Origin: an uncultured Draconibacterium sp.
GTDB lineage: Bacteria > Bacteroidota > Bacteroidia > Bacteroidales > Prolixibacteraceae
NCBI RefSeq assembly: GCF_963677575.1
Contig: NZ_OY782038.1
Coordinates: 5,565,241-5,629,240 of the forward strand
Length of the DNA stretch: 64,000 nt
Direction: 5' to 3'
Part shown: one piece after another, positions 47,501 through 55,900 of the stretch
Position numbering within the stretch: the first letter of the stretch is position 1
Layout of the letters: each line of letters opens with the position of its first letter
Program-made: the position numbers and the translations under genes
Notes under the pieces: model-generated
What the model saw: only the letters and a program-made list of their open reading frames with translations
The model's database searches: none
Told to the model about the DNA's origin: nothing

Positions 47501-47627
47501 CGACAACCTGAAGGTTTATGTAAGTGGAAAAAACCTTTATACCTGGACTGACTGGTCGGGATGGGATCCTGAAACAGGAAGCCCAATGATGAGAAGTATT
47601 ATTGGTGGTGTAAATATTAGTTTTTAA
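44556..47627 (+). CDS. SusC-like TonB-dependent transporter
   Basis: The 1023-residue protein has an N-terminal signal (GNVVAQ near residue 37), a carboxypeptidase-like Ig domain (VAGTVKDDTGLPLPGVTIIV), and the region EEVVAIGYGTQKKKDLTGSI. The plug has FSIRGRTSLSASDEPLIVLD and DIQSVDILKDASAAAVYGSR, followed by a barrel ending MRSIIGGVNISF. It partners the SusD homologue 58 bp downstream and is the outer-membrane importer of locus B. It lies 113 bp after GH92-a; I find no exact TAnnTTTG element in that gap, so it may be transcribed from the upstream promoter. Confidence 0.96.
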   Translation: MNFIQSIKGKLLQRRLLFIGLLSLSFIVLCGGNVVAQNDSGTLKVAGTVKDDTGLPLPGVTIIVKGTATGAVTNVDGQYALADVPEDGTLVFSFIGMKTQEITVSNRSIIDVQLENETIGLEEVVAIGYGTQKKKDLTGSIVRMEMDGKEQAANTSLVQALQGYSPGLNASGGSSAGDGGSFSIRGRTSLSASDEPLIVLDGIIYNGSINDLNINDIQSVDILKDASAAAVYGSRSANGVLVVTSKKGSSGKPKFTFNAYYGVQELSNTDRTDVMNAEQYAVRLVDYYYQQDLYDWYKTGPTSADGRPVRPDVTDRELVASYLRTEEEQLNYLAGNEVDWVDEVFQTAPIQSYSLSVSGKTDRTNYYLSTSYLDQEGILKNDNYERLTFSGRFESEIADWLTVGFNPTFSHRDYSGVSASAGYALQASPLGNMYDENGNYPVYIAGESYNYHPLGNLLADDSSPRDYFSLVLKGIIEVPWVKGLKYEANYSKTYDFDKTSRYYPTSMADGSKTDGSGYVNNANQRTWLLNSLFTYSKTFAEKHKLNVNYLYSRENVSGDGSYLYAYAFANEILGYNALELGENQEVSTSAYEENTISYMGRVNYSFDSRYLLTATIRRDGFSGFGGNKKFGNFPSVSLGWVISEESFVENVDWMDFLKLRLSYGVNGNQGIGRYASQSKMGSVSTVFDGSTAVGLYAYSLGNADLGWEKTASFNVGVDFNFLDNRISGSIDAYNAKTTDVLVERSIPRTTGNSSVWTNIGGIENNGIEVSLVTENIKTRDFKWKTAFAFSLVRNKITKLYDDVTEDLGNSWFIGEPISTIYGYVNDGVWQEEDLFNGTIMEGYYPGQFKVRDLSEDGEITAEKDRKILGTTDPNYRISMNNILSYKNFTFSFFLNSIRGGNNYYLGNNSGAVVAGGTDSAYRLNRTAVRDYWRPDNAVNDAPGIYYNPKRNPGVYQSKSFVRLQDVSLGYTFDSSLLSELKIDNLKVYVSGKNLYTWTDWSGWDPETGSPMMRSIIGGVNISF

Positions 47628-47685
47628 TCAAAATACTAATTGTAAAAATGAAACAATCAGTTATTAATATTTTAAAAACAATAAA

Positions 47686-49383
47686 ATGAAAAAGAAGAAT
47701 TCAATACAAAAATATATAAGTGGAAGTATCGTTTTGGTACTCTTACTTTTGGGAATGTACTCATGTAACGAGGATGTGCTGGATGAGACCCCTCTTGATT
47801 TTATATCTACAACAAATGCTTTTAATTCGCCCGGCGATGTTGAGATGGGAGTTGTGGGATTATATCGTTTTGGGCGCGATTGGTACTCGGCAATAAACGA
47901 AAAATATATGTTTGTTTTTACTGCTCTGGGAACAGATTTGGCCTATTTCGGAGAAGATCCTACAGGTGGTTACATGAGTAACTGGGATACCGATATTACA
48001 CCAACCAGCGATTTACCTGAGAGGTTTTGGACTAAAGCTTTTGATTTGGTATATCAATCAAATACAGTTATTGCAGGTATTGAAAATCTGGAATGGAATA
48101 ATGAGGATAAAAAGAATATGTATTTGGCTGAAGCCCGTTTTTTCCGTGCTTTCAGTTATCGTATTCTTGTGACATTATATGGAGATGTGCCGCTGGTAAC
48201 AGAACCAATTGTAACGCCAAAAACAGATTTCGTCAGAGCTCCGAAAGCCGACATTTATAACTTGATGGAGCAGGATTTTGCTTTCGCGGCCGAAAACCTT
48301 CCGTTAAAAGGGCAAGAGGCTACTGCCGGACGATTAACACAGGGGGCTGCATGGCACATGTTAAGCGAAACTTACCTGGCACAAGGCAAATATCAGCCTG
48401 CTGTTGATGCTGCAACTCACGTTATCGATGATTACGGTTACGATTTAATGAGAGAACGTTTTGGTTCGCAACCTAATTTGTTTGGTTCCGAAAATGTTTA
48501 TTTCGATTTGTTTACCAAAGAAAACCATAATCTGGGAAGTAATAAAGAAGCAATTTGGGTTATCCAGAATGATCCGGATGTAACAGGCGGTGGTTTTTTT
48601 GCCGGCGAAAGAGGTTATGGTTGCGCTTATTATAGAATGGGAAATACCCCGGATGGTTACAAAGCCTTCTTAGGTTATATTTATGATGGTTCTTATACCG
48701 GATACAGTGATACTCTTGGGCGTCCGGTAGCCTGGACAAGGCCAACAAACTATACCGCTTATAATATTTGGAAAAGCGATTGGAATAACGATTATAGAAA
48801 TGCGGAGGCTTGTATTAAAAGACATTTTTATTTTGATAATCCAAACTCGGCATACGACGGAATGGAAATTGACTGGAGCTTGTATGAGTCGCGTTCAAGT
48901 GCTTTTAAAGATACCAATCAGTACATCTATCCATATTTCATGAAAGCTGCAGCTCCCAATGATCATTATACTGATTTGTCGAGAGCAGGAGGAGGTATAA
49001 ATCATAAGGATGTTTATGCTATTCGCTTGGCTGAAACTTATCTATTACGAGCAGAAGCATACTTGGGATTAGGACAAAACAGTTTGGCAGCTAACGATAT
49101 TAACGAAGTAAGAGAAAGATCGAATGCTACACCTATAACAGCCAGCGATGTTACCATCGATTATATTTTGGATGAAAGAGCACGCGAATTGTATACAGAA
49201 GAATGGCGAATGTTAACGTTAATGCGTTTAGGAAAATTGGTAGAACGTGTTAGAGCTTATAACAACAATCCCGGTAATCCTGGATTAAGTATACAGGATT
49301 ATCAAAATTTGTGGCCTATTCCTCAAACTGAAATCGATTTAAATACAGGTGCTGTTCTGGAGCAAAATCCAGGATATGAATAA
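47686..49383 (+). CDS. SusD/RagB-like glycan-binding lipoprotein
   Basis: The 565-residue lipoprotein (GMYSCNEDVLDETPLDFIS, Cys about residue 27) has the SusD helical layout: AEARFFRAFSYRILVTLYGD, GAAWHMLSETYLAQGKYQPA, IRLAETYLLRAEAYLGLGQ, and a C-terminal DERARELYTEEWRMLTLMRLG with the final LWPIPQTEIDLN block. It would sit on the cell surface as lid of the SusC channel and bind the target glycan, probably mannose-rich given the four GH92 genes. An insertion around residues 290-420 rich in Tyr, Trp and Asn could carry the specific binding site. A terminator-like hairpin follows at 49445-49485. Confidence 0.95.
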   Translation: MKKKNSIQKYISGSIVLVLLLLGMYSCNEDVLDETPLDFISTTNAFNSPGDVEMGVVGLYRFGRDWYSAINEKYMFVFTALGTDLAYFGEDPTGGYMSNWDTDITPTSDLPERFWTKAFDLVYQSNTVIAGIENLEWNNEDKKNMYLAEARFFRAFSYRILVTLYGDVPLVTEPIVTPKTDFVRAPKADIYNLMEQDFAFAAENLPLKGQEATAGRLTQGAAWHMLSETYLAQGKYQPAVDAATHVIDDYGYDLMRERFGSQPNLFGSENVYFDLFTKENHNLGSNKEAIWVIQNDPDVTGGGFFAGERGYGCAYYRMGNTPDGYKAFLGYIYDGSYTGYSDTLGRPVAWTRPTNYTAYNIWKSDWNNDYRNAEACIKRHFYFDNPNSAYDGMEIDWSLYESRSSAFKDTNQYIYPYFMKAAAPNDHYTDLSRAGGGINHKDVYAIRLAETYLLRAEAYLGLGQNSLAANDINEVRERSNATPITASDVTIDYILDERARELYTEEWRMLTLMRLGKLVERVRAYNNNPGNPGLSIQDYQNLWPIPQTEIDLNTGAVLEQNPGYE

Positions 49384-49444
49384 AGAATAGTTCTAGTTTA
49401 GTTTTAGCCTCAACCAACAAGGCAAGGTCTGAATGTTGGCCAAA

Positions 49445-49485
49445 AGGACTTCCCTAAAGTATTCGCTTTGGGAAGTCCTGTTTTT
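49445..49485 (+). terminator. Hairpin between susD and GH92-b, terminator or attenuator
   Basis: AGGACTTCCC (49445-49454) pairs perfectly with GGGAAGTCCT (49470-49479), AAAG/CTTT extends the stem past a bulge, and GTTTTTCTT follows. It would end or damp the SusC/SusD message before the downstream enzymes. Confidence 0.82.
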
Positions 49486-49517
49486 CTTGCTTCCAAAAGC
49501 ATTTAAACAAGTAAATT

Positions 49518-51782
49518 ATGAGAAAAGAGAGATTAAAGAAATTTGTGTGGGCCCTATTGTTACTACCTGCATTTTGTATGTGTTCTCAACCGGAGAAGAA
49601 TACGAATGAATTTGCGAAACACATTAACCCAATTATTGGATCTGGAGGACATGGGCACGTTTTTGTAGGTGCAAATGTGCCATTCGGCGGTGTTCAGTTG
49701 GGACCAAATAATATTTTTAAAGGCTGGGACTGGTGTTCCGGTTATCATTATTCCGACAGCATTGTAATTGGATTCTCACATACACATTTAAGTGGAACCG
49801 GCGGTGCCGATTTAGGAGATATACTGTTAATGCCCGTAAACGGAGACGTTAATTTAAATAAAGGCAAACAGGATGATATAAGTAATGCATATGCTTCTTA
49901 TTTCAGCCACGACAACGAGGTAGTGAAGCCTGGATATTACTCGCTATTGCTGGATAAATACAATATAAATGTTGAGCTAACAGCAACTGAAAGGGTAGGA
50001 ATACATAAGTATACTTTTCCTGAGAAAGACAATAACCACGTTATTATCGATTTAAAAGAAGGAATCGGTGATAAATCATACGATACTTACCTGAAACTGG
50101 TTGATGCAAATACTATCGAAGGATATCGTTTTTCAAAAGGATGGGCAAAAGACCAACGCGTTTGGTTTACTTTAAAAAGCAATCAGGAAATTGAGAAACT
50201 TGAGGTATACGACGATACTACTCCCGCCGGTGAGAATGTTATAAAAGCACAGGGAGCAAAAGGAGTAATTTCTTTTGCAGGTAATCCAAATGAAGTGATT
50301 TTTAAAGTCGGTATTTCTCCGGTTAGTTCGGAAAATGCATTAGCCAATATAACTACAGAAGCACCCGATTGGGATTTTAACGATATAGCTAAACAGGCCG
50401 AGGAGAAATGGAACCATGAAGTTTCAAAGATTGAGATAAAAGCTGCTGATCCGGAATTGAAAGAGATTTTTTATACTGCTATGTACCATTCGTTTCTTGC
50501 CCCTGTTTTGTTTAACGATGCCAATGGAAGCTACAGAGGTACAGATAAAGAAGTTTACAAAAATCCTGGTTTCGAGAATTATTCCGTGTTTTCGTTGTGG
50601 GATACTTATCGTACGGAACATGAACTTTTAACAATTGTTCAGCCGGAAAGAGTAAACGATTTTATCAACTCAATGTTAGCGGTTTACCAACAACAAGGTA
50701 AATTGCCGCAATGGCACCTTATGGGAAATGAAACCAACGCGATGTTAGGCTATAGCGCTGCACCTGTGGTTGTAGATGCATGGCAAAAAGGCTTTGATGG
50801 TTTTGACGAAGAACTGGCTTTTGAAGCTCTGAAAGCATCAGGAACTTTTCAGTCTCAACGTGGTATTGCCCCACTAATGGAATATGGATTTATTCCCAGA
50901 GATAAAGCCCGCGAAGCAACTTCGGTGGCTTTGGAAAATGCGATAGACGACCGAAGTGTTGCCCAAATGGCAAAGGGGTTGGGAAAAGATGAAGACTTCA
51001 AATATTTCTTTGAAAGAGCCGAAACTTATAAAACATATTTTAATAAAAATACCGGTTTTGTTCACCCCAGGGCAACAGATGGTTCATGGGCAACACCTTA
51101 CGATCCGATGGAGTCTATTCATATGGTGGGCGATTTCTCGGAAGGAAACGGCTGGCAGTATACCTTTCTGGTTCCACAAGACCCGGAAGGTTTAATTGAG
51201 CTATTTGGTGGCGATGAGCACTTCACCCAAAAACTCGACTCCTTATTCACCATTACAGGCGATATGGGAGAACATGCTTCCATTGATATTACCGGGTTAA
51301 TTGGCATGTATGCACAGGGAAATGAACCGTGTCACCACATGGCTTATCTTTATGCTTTTGCCGGACAACAATGGAAAACTGCAGAGAAGATTAGATTCAT
51401 TCTTAATGAATTTTATACAAATCAGCCAGACGGTTTAATCGGGAATGAAGATTGCGGGCAAATGTCAGCATGGTATGTAATGTCGTCTCTTGGTTTTTAC
51501 CCGGTAAATCCATCAAATGGCGTTTATGTATTTGGAAGTCCTTTGTTCGACGAGGCCACAATCAATCTTCCCGATGGCAAAACTTTTACTATTCAGGCAA
51601 AAAATAACAGCAAAGAAAACATTTACATCCAATCTGTAGAGTTGAATGGTCAAGCATATTCTAAAAGCTACATCACTCATCAGGATATAATGGCTGGTGG
51701 TGTTTTGTCGTATGTGATGGGAAGTACACCCAATTACGATTTTGGTTCGGCAGATAAAGACAGGCCTAAATCAACTTTGTAA
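49518..51782 (+). CDS. GH92 alpha-mannosidase, lipoprotein (GH92-b)
   Basis: The 754-residue protein has a probable lipoprotein signal (PAFCMCSQ) and canonical GH92 blocks throughout: NPIIGSGGHGHVFVGANVPF, GFSHTHLSGTGGADLGD, YSVFSLWDTYRTEHELL, general acid Glu542 in FSEGNGWQYTF, GNEPCHHMAYLYAFAG and GNEDCGQMSAWYVMSSLGFYP. Of the four GH92 proteins in this locus it is the closest to well-studied exo-alpha-mannosidases, and its active site looks complete. It would release mannose from non-reducing ends in the periplasm or at the surface. It follows a terminator-like hairpin, and only 19 bp separate it from GH3. Confidence 0.95.
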   Translation: MRKERLKKFVWALLLLPAFCMCSQPEKNTNEFAKHINPIIGSGGHGHVFVGANVPFGGVQLGPNNIFKGWDWCSGYHYSDSIVIGFSHTHLSGTGGADLGDILLMPVNGDVNLNKGKQDDISNAYASYFSHDNEVVKPGYYSLLLDKYNINVELTATERVGIHKYTFPEKDNNHVIIDLKEGIGDKSYDTYLKLVDANTIEGYRFSKGWAKDQRVWFTLKSNQEIEKLEVYDDTTPAGENVIKAQGAKGVISFAGNPNEVIFKVGISPVSSENALANITTEAPDWDFNDIAKQAEEKWNHEVSKIEIKAADPELKEIFYTAMYHSFLAPVLFNDANGSYRGTDKEVYKNPGFENYSVFSLWDTYRTEHELLTIVQPERVNDFINSMLAVYQQQGKLPQWHLMGNETNAMLGYSAAPVVVDAWQKGFDGFDEELAFEALKASGTFQSQRGIAPLMEYGFIPRDKAREATSVALENAIDDRSVAQMAKGLGKDEDFKYFFERAETYKTYFNKNTGFVHPRATDGSWATPYDPMESIHMVGDFSEGNGWQYTFLVPQDPEGLIELFGGDEHFTQKLDSLFTITGDMGEHASIDITGLIGMYAQGNEPCHHMAYLYAFAGQQWKTAEKIRFILNEFYTNQPDGLIGNEDCGQMSAWYVMSSLGFYPVNPSNGVYVFGSPLFDEATINLPDGKTFTIQAKNNSKENIYIQSVELNGQAYSKSYITHQDIMAGGVLSYVMGSTPNYDFGSADKDRPKSTL

Positions 51783-51801
51783 AAAGCTATTAATCAGTTA
51801 A

Positions 51802-54225
51802 ATGATAAGTATGTATAATCGAGTTCAGAAAACCGCACTAGCCGTGTTAACATGTTTGTTCGTCTTTTCAAACATTGCGTTAGCACAGAAAGGAGGCATT
51901 TATAAAAAAGGATGGATTGATTTCAATAAAAACGGTAGAAAAGATATATACGAAGATCCTGGTCAACCCATCGAAAAAAGAGTTGCCGATTTAGTAGCGC
52001 AAATGACAGTTGATGAGAAAACTTGTCAATGCGCTACTCTTTATGGCTACAAAAGAGTATTAAAAGATGAAATGCCAACGCCGGATTGGAAAAATGAAAT
52101 CTGGAAAGATGGTATTGCCAATATCGACGAAGAACTGAATGGATTAAGACATACACAATATTCTTATCCGTACAGTAAACATGCCGAAGCAATCAATACA
52201 ATTCAAAAGTGGTTTATTGAAGAAACCCGATTGGGTATTCCTGTTGATTTTACCAACGAAGGAATTCACGGACTAAACCACGACAGGGCAACTCCGCTAC
52301 CTGCTCCAATTTCAATTGGAAGCACCTGGAATAAGGAATTGGTGAATACTGCCGGTAAAATTGTTGGCCGTGAAGCCAAAGTTTTAGGCTATACTAATAT
52401 TTATGCTCCAATTCTGGATGTTGCCCGCGATCAACGTTGGGGCAGGGTGTTGGAATGTTATGGAGAAGATCCATATTTAGTTGCCGAGCTGGGCAAACAA
52501 ATGGTTAATGGAATTCAGTCGCAGGGAGTTGCTTCTACACTAAAACATTTCGCGGTATATAGTGTCCCCAAAGGAGGACGAGATGGCAATGCACGAACAG
52601 ATCCACATGTAGCTCCGCGCGAAATGCATCAATTATTTTTGTATCCGTTTAAAGAAGTTATTGAAGAATGTCAACCGCTTGGCGTAATGAGTAGTTATAA
52701 TGACTGGGACGGGGTTCCCGTTTCGGGGAGTTATTATTTTCTTACAGAGTTGCTTCGCCAGGAATACGGATTTCGTGGTTACGTAGTATCCGATAGCAGA
52801 GCTGTTGAATATGTATATTCTAAACATCATGTAGCCAAAGATAATAAGGAAGCAGTACGACAAGTTGCAGAAGCAGGGTTAAATGTAAGAACTGATTTTA
52901 CCCCTCCGCAAGATTATATAATACCATTACGAGAGTTGGTAAATGAAGGCAAATTGTCAATGGAAACACTCAATCGTAATGTCGCCGACGTTTTACGGGT
53001 TAAATTCGAGTTGGGTTTATTTGATCATCCATATGTTGAAAACCCGAAGCTGGCTGATAAAGTGGTTGCTTCAAATACCGATGATTTTGTGTTGAAGATG
53101 GCACACGAATCACTTGTTTTGCTGAAAAATGATGAAAATCTTTTACCTCTTGATTTAAAAAATCTTAAAAATATCTTAGTAACAGGGCCACTTGCAATTG
53201 ATGAATCGGCTTATGTTAGCCGCTACGGTCCACAAAATATTGATGTAACTAATGTTTTGGAAGGGATAACAAATTATGTGGGAAACCAGGCTAATGTTGT
53301 TTTTGAAAAAGGATGTGAAGTTGTTAACTCTAATTGGCCCGAAAGTGAAATAATACCCACTCCTTTATCGGATGAAGAAAAGCTGGATATTCAAAAAGCA
53401 GTTGAAAAAGCAAATAAATCAGATGTTGTAATTGCTGTTTTGGGAGAAGACGAAAAGCGTTGTGGGGAAAGTAAATCTAGGACAGGACTTGATTTGCCCG
53501 GAAGACAACGAGATTTGTTAATGGCATTAAAAGAAACGGGGAAGCCAATTGTTCTTGTGCTGATCAACGGACAGCCTCTTACTATTAATTGGGCTGATCG
53601 ATATATTCCATCAATTTTGGAGGCCTGGTTCCCAAATAATAAAGGCGGTCAGGCAATAGCAGAAACACTATTCGGGGACTATAATCCGGGAGGAAAGCTC
53701 CCGGTTACTTTTCCAAAAACATTGGGACAGATTGAATTAAATTTTCCCCATAAACCTGGATCTCAGAGCGGACAATCTACTTCCGGCCCTAATGGTTATG
53801 GAAAAACACAGGTTGTTGGTGCCTTGTACCCTTTTGGTTACGGATTAAGTTACACTACTTTCGAGTACAGCAACTTAACTGTTTCACCCAAGGAACAGTA
53901 TGCACAGGGCAATATTGAGGTTTTAGTTGACATTAAAAATGTTGGTGATCGTAAAGGAGATGAAGTGGTGCAACTTTATATAAAAGATAAAGTGAGCAGT
54001 GTAATTAGCTACGTCATGCAATTACGTGGTTTTGATCGTGTTTCGTTAGAGCCGGGAGAAACAAAAACCGTGCATTTTAGTATAAAACCGGATGATCTTC
54101 AAATATTGGATAAAGATATGAACTGGACTGTTGAGCCAGGTAAATTTGAAGTGTTACTGGGAAGTAGTTCTGAGGATATTCGTTTAAAAGAACAATTCAT
54201 AATTAAAAATATATTACAACCATAA
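51802..54225 (+). CDS. GH3 beta-glucosidase-type hydrolase
   Basis: The 807-residue protein has a Sec signal ending NIALAQ (an alternative start at 51811 leaves the signal intact). The N-terminal KKGWIDFNKNGRKDIYED block precedes the GH3 barrel: QMTVDEKTCQ, NEGIHGLNHDRATPLP, STLKHFAVYS and the nucleophile region GYVVSDSRAVEYVY with Asp331. The second alpha/beta domain (AHESLVLLKNDENLLPL, VLGEDEKRCGES) supplies the acid region, and a fibronectin-like domain closes the chain (YTTFEYSNLTV, EPGKFEVLLGSSS). Having Ser rather than the common Trp after the nucleophile Asp marks a subgroup with other specificity. It removes beta-linked glucosyl or related caps. Confidence 0.94.
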   Translation: MISMYNRVQKTALAVLTCLFVFSNIALAQKGGIYKKGWIDFNKNGRKDIYEDPGQPIEKRVADLVAQMTVDEKTCQCATLYGYKRVLKDEMPTPDWKNEIWKDGIANIDEELNGLRHTQYSYPYSKHAEAINTIQKWFIEETRLGIPVDFTNEGIHGLNHDRATPLPAPISIGSTWNKELVNTAGKIVGREAKVLGYTNIYAPILDVARDQRWGRVLECYGEDPYLVAELGKQMVNGIQSQGVASTLKHFAVYSVPKGGRDGNARTDPHVAPREMHQLFLYPFKEVIEECQPLGVMSSYNDWDGVPVSGSYYFLTELLRQEYGFRGYVVSDSRAVEYVYSKHHVAKDNKEAVRQVAEAGLNVRTDFTPPQDYIIPLRELVNEGKLSMETLNRNVADVLRVKFELGLFDHPYVENPKLADKVVASNTDDFVLKMAHESLVLLKNDENLLPLDLKNLKNILVTGPLAIDESAYVSRYGPQNIDVTNVLEGITNYVGNQANVVFEKGCEVVNSNWPESEIIPTPLSDEEKLDIQKAVEKANKSDVVIAVLGEDEKRCGESKSRTGLDLPGRQRDLLMALKETGKPIVLVLINGQPLTINWADRYIPSILEAWFPNNKGGQAIAETLFGDYNPGGKLPVTFPKTLGQIELNFPHKPGSQSGQSTSGPNGYGKTQVVGALYPFGYGLSYTTFEYSNLTVSPKEQYAQGNIEVLVDIKNVGDRKGDEVVQLYIKDKVSSVISYVMQLRGFDRVSLEPGETKTVHFSIKPDDLQILDKDMNWTVEPGKFEVLLGSSSEDIRLKEQFIIKNILQP

Positions 54226-54299
54226 ACTCTTCCAGAAACCATAATTGAGATTATCCAAGGCTATTTTGAAAAAGATATTAACCAATAAGTATAAAACGA

Positions 54300-54977
54300 A
54301 TGAAAGCATTATTATGTATTTTAACTTTATCGCTGTTTGTGGAAATATCAGTTCAAGCGCAAGACTGGCCGGATCTTGGCCGTTTTAAAGATGCAAACGA
54401 AAAGCTGATAAGTAAAGAACATGATCCCGAACGGGTCGTTTTTATGGGGAATTCCATAACTGAAAACTGGGGGAAAGCTGATCCTGATTATTTCTCCGGG
54501 CACTTCGTAAATCGTGGTATTAGTGGCCAGGTAACTCCTCAAATGCTAATCCGGTTTCGATCTGATGTGGTCGATCTCAAACCAGCGATAGTAGTTATTT
54601 TGGCCGGAACAAATGATATTGCTGGAAACAAAGGGCCATCAACACTTAAAATGATAATGGATAACCTGAAATCGATGACCGAAATTGCACAAAGCAACGG
54701 CATTAAAGTTCTGCTTTGTTCTGTTTTGCCCGCATACGATTACCCATGGAGATCGGGCAAAGAACCAAACGTAAAAATTCCGGCATTAAATAAAATGATA
54801 AAGGAATATGCCGAAGAGGCAAATGTTACTTATGTCGATTGTTTTACTCCAATGGTAAATGGCAAAAATGGCATGAAAAAAGAGCTTACAAAAGACGGAG
54901 TTCATCCAACTACTGCTGGTTATGAGGTGATGCAACCAATTATTGAGAACGCAATTAAAGAAACATTATCGGAATAG
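54300..54977 (+). CDS. Exported SGNH/GDSL hydrolase
   Basis: The 225-residue protein has a Sec signal ending ISVQAQ. All four SGNH blocks are readable: Ser52 in VVFMGNSITENW, Gly73 in NRGISGQV, Asn105 in LAGTNDIAG, and Asp199/His202 in DGVHPTTAGY. Catalytic residues are complete, so it should be an active esterase, probably deacylating (for example deacetylating) the glycan handled by this locus. It lies 74 bp after GH3 and 50 bp before the TIM-barrel gene. Family membership does not fix the acyl group. Confidence 0.93.
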   Translation: MKALLCILTLSLFVEISVQAQDWPDLGRFKDANEKLISKEHDPERVVFMGNSITENWGKADPDYFSGHFVNRGISGQVTPQMLIRFRSDVVDLKPAIVVILAGTNDIAGNKGPSTLKMIMDNLKSMTEIAQSNGIKVLLCSVLPAYDYPWRSGKEPNVKIPALNKMIKEYAEEANVTYVDCFTPMVNGKNGMKKELTKDGVHPTTAGYEVMQPIIENAIKETLSE

Positions 54978-55027
54978 AAATTAGATAGATAAGTTCTGTT
55001 TAATTATTAAAAGTAAACAATATACAG

Positions 55028-55861
55028 ATGAAAAAAACAGTAATTATTTTTATTGCTTTATTATTAGTTAGCAATGTATTATTAGCCCAGGAACGGCCGG
55101 ATCCTCAGCCGGCACCCGAGACAAAAGAACTGTTTGATATTGCAATGGCAGGATACACTTTTGTACATTTCGATATTGATAAAACCATAGCCACAATGAA
55201 TCGTACAGATGTACATAACCTATGTATCAAAGATTTTCATTTGCCGCTAAACAGCACTCAAACAGAAATAAATTCTTTTGTAAAAAAGCTAAAAGACAAT
55301 GGAATTAATGGTTACGCCGTTGGTCCAATTTATATGAAGTCGGAAAAAGAAATAGATCAGGCTTTTGAATATGCCCGAAGAGTGGGGGTGAAACTTATTG
55401 TTGCGGTACCCGAATACGATTTGTTACCATACGTAGATAAGAAAGTAAAAGAGTATGGTTTCAATATTGCAATTCATTTACATGGGCCTGACATTAACAA
55501 ATATCCCGATGCAAAAGATGTGTGGGAACATGTAAAAGATTTGGATCCAAGAATAGGAATGTGTCTGGATATTGGTCATGATACACGTAACGGAAACGAT
55601 GTGGTTAAGGATATTAAAAAATACCATTCACGAGTTTTCGATATTCATTTAAAAGATGTTACCGGAAATACAGGTGCTGGCTATTCTGTTGAGGTTGGCC
55701 GTGGAATTATTGATATTCCCGGAGTAGTAAAAACGCTTCGGAAAGTAAAATATACCGGAATGGTAAGTTTGGAGCACGAACGTAACATGGACAACCCTTT
55801 TATGGGAATTGCAGAGTCAATTGGTTATATTCGCGGTGTAATTGCGGCTACGCAAAATTAA
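55028..55861 (+). CDS. Exported xylose-isomerase-like TIM-barrel protein
   Basis: The 277-residue protein belongs to the sugar phosphate isomerase/epimerase superfamily (AP-endonuclease-2-like barrel). Probable metal ligands are Glu129 (VAVPEYD), Asp181 and His184 (GMCLDIGHD), His207 (FDIHLKD) and Glu249 (VSLEHE), all at the expected strand ends. Unusually for a family named after cytoplasmic enzymes, it has a clear Sec signal (residues 1-20, ending NVLLA). In characterised 3-keto-glycoside operons of Bacteroides a barrel of this kind accompanies Gfo/Idh and DUF1080 proteins; both are present here. It may isomerise or cleave an oxidised sugar in the periplasm. Confidence 0.88.
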   Translation: MKKTVIIFIALLLVSNVLLAQERPDPQPAPETKELFDIAMAGYTFVHFDIDKTIATMNRTDVHNLCIKDFHLPLNSTQTEINSFVKKLKDNGINGYAVGPIYMKSEKEIDQAFEYARRVGVKLIVAVPEYDLLPYVDKKVKEYGFNIAIHLHGPDINKYPDAKDVWEHVKDLDPRIGMCLDIGHDTRNGNDVVKDIKKYHSRVFDIHLKDVTGNTGAGYSVEVGRGIIDIPGVVKTLRKVKYTGMVSLEHERNMDNPFMGIAESIGYIRGVIAATQN

Positions 55862-55900
55862 AATTGGCAGCCTCTTTTGCGAACTTAAAATTGAAAACCA

